The position numbers and the translations under genes are program-made. From assembly GCA_029207755.1 (NCBI GenBank), contig JARCOQ010000016.1:10879307-10943306 (forward strand): 64,000 bases of DNA, in the 5' to 3' direction. The stretch's first letter is position 1, and each line of letters begins with the position of its first letter. This DNA is from Chamaea fasciata. Lineage: Eukaryota > Chordata > Aves > Passeriformes > Sylviidae. Shown in pieces: positions 38,745 through 50,600 of this stretch. A model generated the notes under the pieces. It saw only the letters and a list, made by a program, of their open reading frames with translations, searched no databases and was not told the DNA's origin.

Positions 38745-39930
38745 GGATTCTGATGTTGCCTGGATGAGTGTGGGGCCTTTTCCATAGTGTGCCAGGAGCA
38801 AAGTGTTAGCCAAATTCAGAAAAAAAACAAAATTTATTTTGTGTAAGTTCTATTGCATAAACTGACACAGAAATATGCCTGTTTCTATTCCCACTTATCC
38901 TATTAATGTCACAAATTTGTTGTAATTGATTGTTCCTGAATTTTGTTGGGTTTGGTGTTTTTTTAAGAATCATAGATCAGCCCTCCCTTGATGTCAGAAA
39001 AATGTCAGAAAAAAAACCCTCTACCTTGAAAATTATGCTTTGGCTTCTGTAGATATGCAAAATTTTTTGCAGTAACCTTATAAAGAGTACAGAACTTTAA
39101 GTTATTTTCCCTGGTATTCTCACATGACTTGAGAGTTTTGCTGTACATGGAACCTTAGAATCAAAACCCATGGCAAGCATGTTTGCTACATTAAAGTTCC
39201 CCCACCCTTTCCAAACAACATGGGATGTTACTTGTCCTTCTACTATCTTTGTCTCTTTAAACTCAGCTGTAGTAGTTTGTTAATTACAGAGGGTTCCAGA
39301 CCTGTCCCTGGGGATGAAAACTAATTCTTCTGTAATCATCACAGAAATGCATGTACTAGACACCAAGCACAACTCAGGTTTCAGAAAGAATTTCCAGGTG
39401 GAATCTGCAAATGAAAAGTCTTCAAAATATAAATCATTCTAAACAAACTCTCGCTACTAGGCTTTTCTATTGAGTCAGACTCTCTCCCTACACTTTTCAA
39501 GCATATTAATTGAGCAGCTCTTAGAATTATACCAAAATTATTGAAACATTGTCCTACCTGGAAATGCCTGCCAATTCTGCCTTGGACTTACTCTGCTGCA
39601 GTTAACAGGTCAGTAGCACAAATTTTGAGCAATTTCTGCTAGCTAATAAAGCCAAATATGAAACTGCACTGTAACCTTGAATCTGTTTTTCTCTCTGACA
39701 TCTCCATATCTCTGATTTTTTCAGGATAATTGTCTTTAGAAGTCACTTTAATGCTGAAATTGAATGTGAAGACCTTTGTCTTACATAGGCATAGTGCTAC
39801 TAACCCATAGACTGCTTGGCTCCAGAAGGTCGTATCTTGAGAGAACCTTTGTGGTGAATAATGGCATGTTTCCAGTGTAGTAATAATCTGTTGTTGCTGT
39901 GATACCAATAAACTCCCTTCCCTCATCCCC
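38745..39930 (+). other. IL21R 3' untranslated region with poly(A) signals
   Basis: AT-rich sequence after the IL21R stop. AATAAA is found at 39645-39650 and 39907-39912, so the transcript probably ends near 39.67 or 39.93 kb. Confidence 0.6.
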
Positions 39931-42900
39931 TTCTCTTACCTGAGACTATAGGCAACGCCACAGCTCCCTAAACAGGAGAGAGCACTGTAGTAAAGAGAAG
40001 CTGGTTTTTTTCATAGATTAGTGCTGGGATAGTACTGCATTGCATCCACCTCCTCTGGTCTGATTGTTCAGATCCACCATGGTATCTGCTATGTTGATTT
40101 TGGACCTACGTGACTCAGATTTGCTCATGTTGTTATTACTCCCTCAATACATCCCTAGCTCAATTGCTTCCTGGGTACTGCTCTAAGATATATTAGCTTC
40201 TTTGGTTTCTTCCCTCCTTATTTTCCATTTTTCTTGTCATCTGCTGTGATAAGTCATGGGAGATGTTGTCTCCACGTGCTGATGCATCGTCCCTGCTGCT
40301 GCCAGTCCCTCACATGCCCTCCACAAGGCAACAGAGGATCACCCCAGCTCCACTGCCCCGATGAGCTGACTGCCGCACACTGTCTTACCAGGGCTGCTTG
40401 TGTTGTGATCATGTCGATGCAAATGTGTGCTGGACAGAAGCATTTCTGATGGTCTTAGCACAGTTTCCTGAGCTTCACCTCACAGCTCTTTTCACTTCAG
40501 AAACTACACTGTGTTAACTGACCCCAGGCTGCTCAAGGGAGAAACTTCCTTGTTTTTCTGGGGCCCTTTACATCTCAGTTCTGTGTGCTCTCTGTTTCCG
40601 TTTGTATTGATGGCCCCAGAACTGCTGAAGGAATCGTTTCAGTTATTGGAACACTATCTGGCTGTACATCTGATAGAAGATGGTGGTTTGCTGTTATGTT
40701 GAGTTGGAAGTTATCTCTGCTTACCCTAGGAGGCAGACTTCAAGAACAAGTGCGTGACAAAAGGGTATTAAAATAAGGCAAGTTGTTCCCTTTGAAGCAA
40801 GCTATAGCTAAGCTTTTGGTCAGTGAATTGTCACTGTGGATGTGGAGGGGTTTAAGGTGGGGGATTTTCAGTGCCTCTGAGGAGCAAACTGCAAATGTCC
40901 TTGACCTAGCAGTTCTAGTTTGGAAATTATTTTTCCCCCAGGAATGATAGGGTCAAAAAGCAGGTACTGGGAGAAGCACCACAATCCAATTTGGAAATGT
41001 CCATCTCCATTTCTGCATGGCCCCTGCCTCCCTGTCTCTTGGCCCCAGAAGCTGACTCAGTCTGTTCTTTGACTGCTTCTTTCGTTCTGTTCTCTAGCAC
41101 GAGACCCATGTACAGGACTGACTGGATGGATCATGGCTGTAACACTGCCATTGCATCATTGCTACTGGGCATGGGAAGATCTGTTCCTTACACACTCTAG
41201 GATCAGGACAAGGAAGCCCTACAATGTTTGCCTTTACTTCCAGAGCTGCCCTTTGAGCACAGTGCAGCAATTGGCTGTGGAAGAAGGAGAGGACAGGGCA
41301 GCTCAGGGGTGCTGCACAGGTCTGAACACAGTTGGGCACAGGTCTTGGGTGGAAGCAGTTTAGCCCCACATCAACACAGGGCTAGAAAATGGCTTTAGGT
41401 CACTTAGAAAGCTCTTTTGTTGACCTATTTATATAAAAGTTGCAAGCAGATACTCTTCTATTCAGCAAATTACTTGGCCTTTTAAATGTTAACCCTTTAG
41501 GAGAAATTCCTGTTTCTCCATGACTAATGAGAAATTACATATATAGCTACTTTAACTCAATCTGATAATCGGAGCAGTTTTTCATTGGTTTTTGAGATTA
41601 TCTTTAAAATCAGGCACAGTAAGCTCTGCTTTATTATGCCACTGCTGCTACTGCCTGCTCATCAAACCACACAGCTTAAACTATCAAGGGACAGAAGTGG
41701 TGTGAAAAGTGACATTTCTTTTGAGCTGGTAAGACAGTTTAACATATTTCTGTTCTATGCATTCCAGTACGTAATGTTAGGGGACATCTACTGATCTAAA
41801 ATATTGAAAAATATTTTCTTTACCTAAATGTGGAATTCTAAATATTGTTTTTTGAATTAGGAACCTGAAGACCAGAAGTGTCTTTGCACTTTTGTTCTGA
41901 CAGTTTGCTGAGCACAAAACACTATTGCATTAATTCTGATGGATTGTGCTTGAAAGAAGGACCATCTTGAACAAGGTACTCCTGTCTGACTGCAAGAGAT
42001 TATTGTAAAGGAATACAGCCAAAATAGTCCTCAGTGTTTGGGACTTTGCAGATATAAACACACTTTTTAAATGTATATGTGTATATATGTGTGTGTATGA
42101 ATATTGCTTTATTGCAGTCATCCTTTGTAGCAGCTTCTTTTCTGGGATCCAAGTTTATCATATCTAAAAGTACATGGCTGTTTGTGGGCCATCAAATTGT
42201 TGGGAAAATGGGTCTCCAAAGATGAAGAGAGAAAAAGGCTGGTTATATGGAGTTCTCTTGGATAATCTATGCAGATAAGAAAATCCAACTACTTTTTCCT
42301 TATTCCCCAGGGTAAGTGTCATATGAGCCTGTTGTGCGCATTTGATGTGCTTCTGTCAGACGTGTGCTTAGAGGCCTAGGTATTCAGAAGGTAGATAAGG
42401 TATCAATAGTTTTCCTTAAAGGACCTACAAAGATCTTTCCCTATAGGCAGGGATGATTGTCTACAATGGGTACACCTCCAATTACACATACCAGCATAAC
42501 AGATTGCTCTGGAGGCTCTGCACTTTGGGTAATCTTAGTGGATGAAGGGTGTACCTGTTGGTACAGACATACTATTGCCTGTCACTGTTTTGCTTTGTTG
42601 GTCAGTGTCCAACCTTTCTTTAGTGCATGTTGGTGCTGCCTCTGGGAGAGATGTAAGCAAAGGAAGGGATTACGGCAAAGGGAAAGCAGGTCATCTATGA
42701 CTGGTTGCTAAGATGTAAGGAACGGAAACTGAGCATTCAAGGGTCCAGACCTGCCGTGTCTGCTCCCATTGTGCACCACTCTTTGTATCATAGAATCCTG
42801 GAATGGCTTCATTTGGGAGGGATCTTTAAACCCTCTGCCATGGGCAGCAACACCTTCCACTAGACCAGGTTGCTCCAAGCCCCATCCAACCTGACCTGGA

Positions 42901-45900
42901 ACACCTCCAGGGATGGGGTTGGGATGTCTTTTCTGGACAGCCTGTGCCAGTGTCTCACTGCCCTTACAGAGAAAAATTTCTGCCCAATACCCCATGTAAC
43001 CCTGGCCTCTGTTTGTTTGAAGCCATTCCCCCTTGCACTATCACTACATGCCCATCTCCATAGCTTTCTTAGAACTCCTTTATGTATTGGAAGAGGCTTT
43101 AAGTTCTCCCTGGAGCCTTCTCTTCTCCATGCTGAACTAGCCCAGCTCTCTCATCCTGTCTCCATAGCAGAGGGGCTCCAGTTCTCTGATCATCTTTGTG
43201 GCTTCCTCTAGATTTGCTCTAGCAACTCCATGTCATTCTTATACTTAGGACCCCAGAACTGGACACAGTACTGCAAGTGGGGGTCTCACAGGAGCAGAGT
43301 AGAGAGGTAGAATCCCCTCCCTTAACCTGATCATGCTGCTTTTGATGCAGCCCAGGATACAACAGGCTTTCTGGGCTGCAAATATGCATTGCTAGACCTT
43401 GTCGAGTGTCTTTCAACATCAGAATCTTGCCCCGGGAGTGAGAACAAACAAAACACATTTTGAAAGATTCCAGAGCCACTGCCAAATCAGAGCCTGAAGC
43501 TTCTGACTTCCTCTAGGATTTAGGTGAGCATACAAGATCACATGAATGAGTTGCAACAAGAAAAAGTTACATTGATTAAACAACATACCTTATTAAAAAG
43601 TTGATGTCAGAAGTGGAATAAAACCTAGAACGCCTGTCTGCTGTGGGTTGGCATATAATATCATATGTATCAAAGAATACCCAAGCATATTGAAGAATCT
43701 TATGCACACATCTCCATGTGAAATACTTGTTCATGCGCTTATAAGTTACTTCATGTTTTATCAGGCTTTTGTAAATCTGATCTTACTTGTAGTCATCCAA
43801 AAGTCAGAGACACAAAAATCCTATTTTGTGTCCATCCCTTTGAGCCCATTTCATTATCGATACAATTCTTCTCTCTCTCTATCTCATCAAGAATAAGCTT
43901 CCTGTCCCCACTTTTAAAGTCACTGACAATCTCTTCTTGTCCTCTTGTCTTCTCTCACTTCCCTATCTAGAAGTTAACTCTGTGATGTCAGCTTCCACCT
44001 CCCACTAGATCATTAAATCTACTTCTAATCATCCTCCATGCTACTGCTTACACATTGAATGTACTGCTTACAATCCTCTTGCCTATATCATTCTTCAAGT
44101 CCCCCTGTAAAGTTCTGCTTTACAGAGTTTCTAAAACCTAGATGGTATCTAGGCTACCCACACGCTGTGACGGTGTTGTCAACTGCTTGTACTACTTCCT
44201 CTCTCAGTGGTATCTATCAAATAATTTATTTTACCTTACAAATTCTTATGAGAAAATTTTGTCTTTTTATTGTGTGTTCAACTGGACCCCAAATCTGGGG
44301 GTGAATCCCAGAATATGAATTTATGGTGATAGATTTTGCAATAACAGTCAATAATCTGTCTTTCTGTTAATAAGCAGATGAGAGCATTAGGAAAATCTGT
44401 GTTGTACAAATTCTGGTTAAAATGCCTTGAAATTGCTTTTGGGAAGTGGACGCAGGAACTACATGAGAGGAGGGGAAAGGCACAGATGCAAGGCCTCATT
44501 TCCTTGAGCAGATAACAGGCAGAATTCTGCCCTGGAAACATACAGAAAGGACAGAAACACCATTGCAACCAGCTTGAGACCACTTTGGAAATCAAGGTCA
44601 CTACCACCTCCTGGTGCTGACAGACTGCTGGCAGCATACCTGGTGTATCATTTCAGGGCATCATCTCAGACATTTTGTCTCTCTTTCCTGCAGAGTGAAG
44701 GTGGTTCTCCCTTCTTGACATTAGTTCTCATAAAGCTTTTCTGCCTTCACCCACAACTTTGCAGTGTTGCAGAAACTGGACATTAGAACACAAGAAAGCA
44801 GCAAGCAGTCTGGTCCCCAAGATATCCAGCTAAGAAGTTGCTTTGTCTTCCACTGCTAGCAGCTGCTGTAATTGCACCTGCACTGCTAGTATTCAGCTTC
44901 CATCTGAGCTAAGAGAAGACTACAAGTCTTGCATATGTTTAGGGAAGAGGTTTCAGCAATAAAGATACTTCCCCTTTGCAAAAATTCTTTACTTCGTTTC
45001 TGTCTAATTGTATCTACCTTCAGTGTCCAACTACTGGACTCTTTCCATTTTTCTCTCACAGATTTAAAAAAGAAAGAAAAGAAAATACTTTTCTCCTAAT
45101 TGAAATCATCTTCTCATGTAAGATACTTATGGCTGGTGTGAAATGACTACTTAGCCTTTCCTTTGGCTAAGTTAAAGAGATTCACTTGGTCTGTAATTGT
45201 TGATTTCTGAGTAAAGTTATCCAGGACTAAATCATTCGCATAGCCCTTTTCAGAAGCATTTCATATTGACAGCAATTTTTTGTTTAGTGTTGATTCCAAC
45301 AGAAGAAATTAATTAATGGTGTTATAAATGCTACATGTAGCTGCAATAACTTTTCTTTTAATTGATATGGATCTACAGTCTGTATGTTAGCTCCTCTAAT
45401 TGCACTAATGTACTGCAGAATCTCATTCAGCTGGTTGTGCTACTTCCTGAAATTATTTTCTGATAAGTCTTTCAGAATTCAGTCTTCCGTGACCTACTTA
45501 TGACTAACATTTATGGCTTTTAACACAAAAATTTGCATTTAACCACGCTGTATTTGTCTCCAGGTGAGCTAGAGAGCCAGAAATATCTAACACATTTCAA
45601 ATACTGCAGAAATTAACAAAGAACTTCTTGTTTGGGAGGGGGGGGCGTTTATCAAATTAATAGCAATTACCTGGAAGCATTCTGTCCTGGTTTACTTATC
45701 TTGACCTAAATTTGTTTATTTATTTGTGTGCCTGAACAAGTTCTTGTAAGCACATGTATAATGCTGCTTAATGCAGCTCTCTCTATTTCATATTTAGTCA
45801 GTATTACTGTATTTATCACAGGGACCATAAGCAAACCTGATTAGAATGATAAGCAGGAGAGACTTCATACCTCCCAGCCCCCCTCAGCTAAAATCAGCTA

Positions 45901-47601
45901 ATGGTGACACTTCCTCTCAACAACCCCCACCCTGAAGAAAGTGTGCAGCAAAACAGGATATTTATGAAAAACCCATAATTAAAGAGGTGGTGAAGTAAAA
46001 GGCAGAAATACTCCTTTTCTCTTGATCAGTTTATGAAACATTCTAATTATTTACAATTTAATTCAGACAAGGGACACTATAGGCAGGCATAATCACATGC
46101 AAGTACTTATACATGGATGCAGTTGCCTAGCTTTGTGTAATTCATGACTGGAAGGATATTCTTGGTCATGGATCAGATCGCTTAATCTCTTCAGTAAAAC
46201 AATCCTAATGATTACTATGTCACAGTCCTTGCTAAGTATAGGCTTCTTCTTGCTCACTTCTATTAAAGACTGCTTCAGACCCTTTGTTGGTTAGAAATCA
46301 CAATCTTATTCTATAGTCAGGCTATATACACTTGGTCCTGTGGTAATGCTGTACTTATTGTTTCTCCTATCCTGGCACCCCTTCCCTTTTCCCCAGCTTC
46401 TTCTGAAAGAGAGATCATAATCTCTGGCAAGTTTTGTTTGGTATTTTTTTCTTTTTTTCTTTTTTTTTCTAATAATAACTAACCCAAGCTCTTTTGAGAT
46501 GGAACATTCCACTCTCTTGTTACCCCAGCTGTAAAGCTCAGTTCAGTGTCCATGCTAGTCAAGTAGTGCAAACATTGTTCCTCCAATTTTTTTTTTTTTA
46601 ATTTTTCAAGAAACTGTTTTGGTTTGTACTGATTAGTGGTCTACGTCTACAAACTCACTCCAAGTTTTCTGGGTTTCAGGCTCTTTGGAGCAGCACTCTC
46701 CTTGCAGCTGTGCTGGGCTCATTTGCTGTGTTCAGGTAACAGCAAATAAGACAAACTTGAAATATCTTTTTAAAACATCACATATTGCTGAATAGATCAG
46801 GTCCATATTCTTCATATTAAATGTTGCCCAAAAAATCATCAAATTAGAAACTTCTAGTGAAAAAGTATAATTTTAAATTAAAACTTCATCAGGAGACAAT
46901 TCAGAGAATGGAATTTTTGGTTAAAAAGAGAGTGAGCCTAGTATAACCTTGTAGAGATGTAGTGTCCTATATTGCAGAAGATATACTGCAAACATCCTTA
47001 CATAACCCTTCAGTGAACTGGGGCAATGACCAAGCTCTAAGTATTCTATATGTCCCAATGCGTGCTTTGACCAGGATCTTATCAGTTATTCTCTGTGTCT
47101 GTTTTCTGAATATGGAGAAATAACGTTGCTCCAGGAGGCCCCTGAGCTGCAAAGGTCTGGAGGCTGAGAGTGCTCAGAGATGAACATCTATGCTCTACTG
47201 CTATGATTCTCTATAAGCATCTGGTTTTGACTATGGTCAGAAACAGAATTTGGGGAAACATGAACATTGGTTCCGACCCACTGTGGCTCTCTGCTGCTCT
47301 TAAATTGTCATAAATCAGATGACAAAAATGCAGAAAGAAAGAACAGCCACATCTTCTCTCACCCTTGATAAAATCGCAGGAATTGTACATTTCCTTTCAG
47401 GCAGCTGGTGCTTTAGTGCAAAGTACTGTTTACTGTCATGAGAAGAACAGTTCCTATCAAAGAAATTATGTAGCTGAGCCGATGCCCTCTCTGACAGATT
47501 CAGGATCAGCTTTTGTCAGGCTGGCAGAAGCCTGCAGCTAATGCTTCTATTTGCTGATAGAAATACCGACAAAACTGCTCTTAACGATTATTCTATTCTA
47601 G
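39930..47601. other. IL21R-IL9R intergenic region
   Basis: About 7.7 kb with no recognised exon. Contains one CR1 fragment (42.8-43.4 kb) and AT-rich single-copy sequence. A 5' non-coding exon and promoter of IL9R should lie at its right end, since the IL9R leader exon appears to begin after an acceptor at 47600-47601; I could not identify them. Confidence 0.6.
42785..43420 (-). mobile_element. CR1 LINE fragment (minus orientation)
   Basis: Long antisense CR1 with its 3' terminus (ATCATAGAATCCTGGAATGG) at the left end. It continues through CCCCATCCAACCTGACCTGG, GAAGCCATTCCCCCTTGCAC, CTCCCTGGAGCCTTCTCTTC, TGGACACAGTACTGCAAGTG and TTTTGATGCAGCCCAGGATA. 5' truncated, as usual for CR1; it has multiple disruptions. 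Confidence 0.93.
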
Positions 47602-50600
47602 ATACTATCTGGAATGGGAGGAGCTGTGTGGCATTTGGTCCTCCAGCTGTGCATTGCTGCTGCGTTGCACTTTGGTGGAGGAAGAGGGAGAGGTAAGAGC
47701 CGATCTGGAATAGGTCCACTGTACAAAGACACACCTGCGCTCCTTTTTCATTCACAGACCCTTCAGTATGCAACACAAGATCTAGTGACAGCCCTTTCCC
47801 AGGTACCAGGAACCAGTACAGCTGGCTGACAGTGCCAGGCCTAGGGGACTGAGCACATACTGGTCAAGCTGGGCACCAGAAAAAGTGTAGTCACTGCACA
47901 AGGTCCCTGCTCTAAGATCTTACACTCATCTCATGCAGTGAAGTGTGTTACAACAGAGTAAGAATATGATGAGGAAGATCAGATGCAGTGTCAGCAAAGG
48001 AAGGACTAGCAAGTAATGCATTTATTTAGTGTACTGAGTAAGGCATCATCCAGTGATACATGAATCCAGTTCTGGTCTCCTTCCTCCACAGAGCTCTCTG
48101 GCAGCCTGAGCTGCCTGAATAACTACGTGACTACTGTGAGCTGCACATGGGTAACGGAGAAGCTCGTGGGCGATGGACCCTTCCACCTGCATTTCACCAA
48201 GTAAGAGCTGCACACCAAGAGCTGTCTGTGGCAGCCCTAGCCCTGCCATGGACAGGACAGGACTGAGAAGCAGAGATGGGAGTCCAGCTGTGGGCTTTTC
48301 TCCCTCCACAGCAGGATACCTGTGGCACAGCTAGCTCTGCCATCTCATCACTCCAGACCTCAGAAGGTGCCTCAGAAGCTGCTCTCTATTGTGGGCCCAC
48401 AGCCTCAGGGGCTGCAGCAAAGGTCAAGTGGACCTGGCTGCATGATCTCTGTAAGCTGCAGGCTCTCCATCTGTTCAGTGAACCCTTCTGGCAGGCATCT
48501 CAGCACAGAGAACCTTCCCTTCCTGGCCTCTGGTCCCCATGACCTGGGAACTTCCAGAGCCCATCCTGCATAAAGCTGCCTAATCAACTTCTAATAATTT
48601 ATTTCCTTTTTGCCTAGAAATTAAACACCTAATGGTTTAATGTATATTAAGAAATACATAAATACAACGCCAGTTATAAGCTTTAATAAGAGATTTAGAA
48701 TATTACCTGAATAGTTTTTCCTCTAATAAAAAAAATCAGGTGAATTGTTTGTTAACTGATAGGATAACTTCAGATGAATGTGTTTAGGTTAAGTAGAAAC
48801 ATTGTCTTGACCACCAGTAACTATTACATGAGGGTAAGCCACTCTGACACTAGATGCCTCATATTCTGCTACAGTTAAGTAAAAAATACCCTAACTCTTA
48901 TTAATACTGGATTTAAAATCTATGGAAAGATGGGCAAGCTGATAAACTGTGATATCCCAGTTTCCTGTATGATCACACACAATGTAAAAAAAAATCCTAA
49001 TAAATGGCTAAACCACAAAAAGACAAACCAACTTCCAACATGTTTTGCTGTCAGTACTGGTTTGTTTGTAGTGAAAGAGGACTTAATGTACAGCTTATTG
49101 TTACCTCTGTGCTGTGCACTTGTAACCAACTGTCCATCCACTCCTTCCCCCTACCCACCTGCTTTCCTGCAGCAACAGCAGCTCTCACTCTCAGAGGGAG
49201 CAAGGAACAGCTACTGGATGCTATGTGCAACCCCTGTGAGATCTGGTGCTCTCAGCAGTGAATTTATGAATGTGTCTTCTTCCTCCCTATCCAGCTCTGC
49301 CATCCATCCAGCTTTTGGATTGCCGGTTTGCTTGCTGTCTGCACTAAAGAGGTTCATGGTCTTCCAGAGTGTGGTGCTGTGCTAAGCTGTCACACATCCA
49401 TAAACTGAAAAGCATTTAATTGTATGACTTAAAAGAAACTTTCAGCCTTTTTATTCTTCTAGCCTCTGGTCAAAGGGCCACAACGCCAGCTGCAACCTGA
49501 CTGCCATAGAGAGCATACAGAATCAGTACCACTGCACAATTCATTTAGCCAGCCAGATCTTGGAAACAGATGGTTATAGAGTCTCTCTCCACGGAAACTT
49601 CTTTGGACGTAATGACACCTACATGACCTTTCCAGAGTACAACCCCCGAGAGCACAGTAAGTATGAACCAGCACAGCTGTGAGCTGAGGCTCTGCCCAGC
49701 AGCTTCAGGATAGGTCTGATATGCTGCCTAACAAAGGAAGTCTCAAAGATAGCAAGGGGAAACAATGAAAACTATCAAGACTGCCCATCCCTAGAGAGTG
49801 CAGTGTGAACTGCACCAGTAAGGATGCAGTTGCTGAGTCTCTACATCCTGACTTTTCCTGGACTTCAGAGAGGCTGGCTCTGGAGCACCATTCAACAACA
49901 CTTCTCATCTGCATCATGTTTTCTTGTGCCCTGGGTAATTTGCAATTGGATTGTTTCAATTATTTATTTTGTTGCTTTATTGTTCTCTAAGAAATTATAT
50001 AATGAGGAGTCATGGATTTAACTGAATGTCCCATGGCCTGGTACTAGAGAGAAATGCTCAAAACCAGCCCGTATTAGTGGTATGTTGTAAGGGCAGAAAG
50101 TGATATCCAGAGTGGTTCCTTGCTTGCAAGAATAACCATAGGACTACTGGAGTTATCATTAATTTATGTCAGATCCATAGCTGTTCTGATGCCACAAGTT
50201 GACCTGGTCTTCAGCTAGTGTCAGTATCCCTCTTTAGACCCAGCTTTATTTTCCATTACTTCAGTCACCCTAATATGCATTTTCTTTTGTGGTGTCCCTA
50301 ACACTGGGAAAAACACCCTGCCTCCTCTATTTGCAGTAAAACTTGATCCACCTGTCAACATCCAGAGCAATGCCACTGCCAGCAAGTGCCAGATATGGTG
50401 GAGTGTGCAGAATGTGCCTTGGTACCTCGCTGAAATTCTCCAATATGAGTTGCAGTATAAGGAGTACAGCATGTCCTGGGAGGTAACTGGATGAGGAATA
50501 CAGTGATCCAGCCTTGTTCTTTGGGTACAATTGCCTTGCCTCTCAGCTCAGGGCAGTCCACCAGCTGGCTTAAGCTGGCCTTTCTGGTTTCCTATATTAA

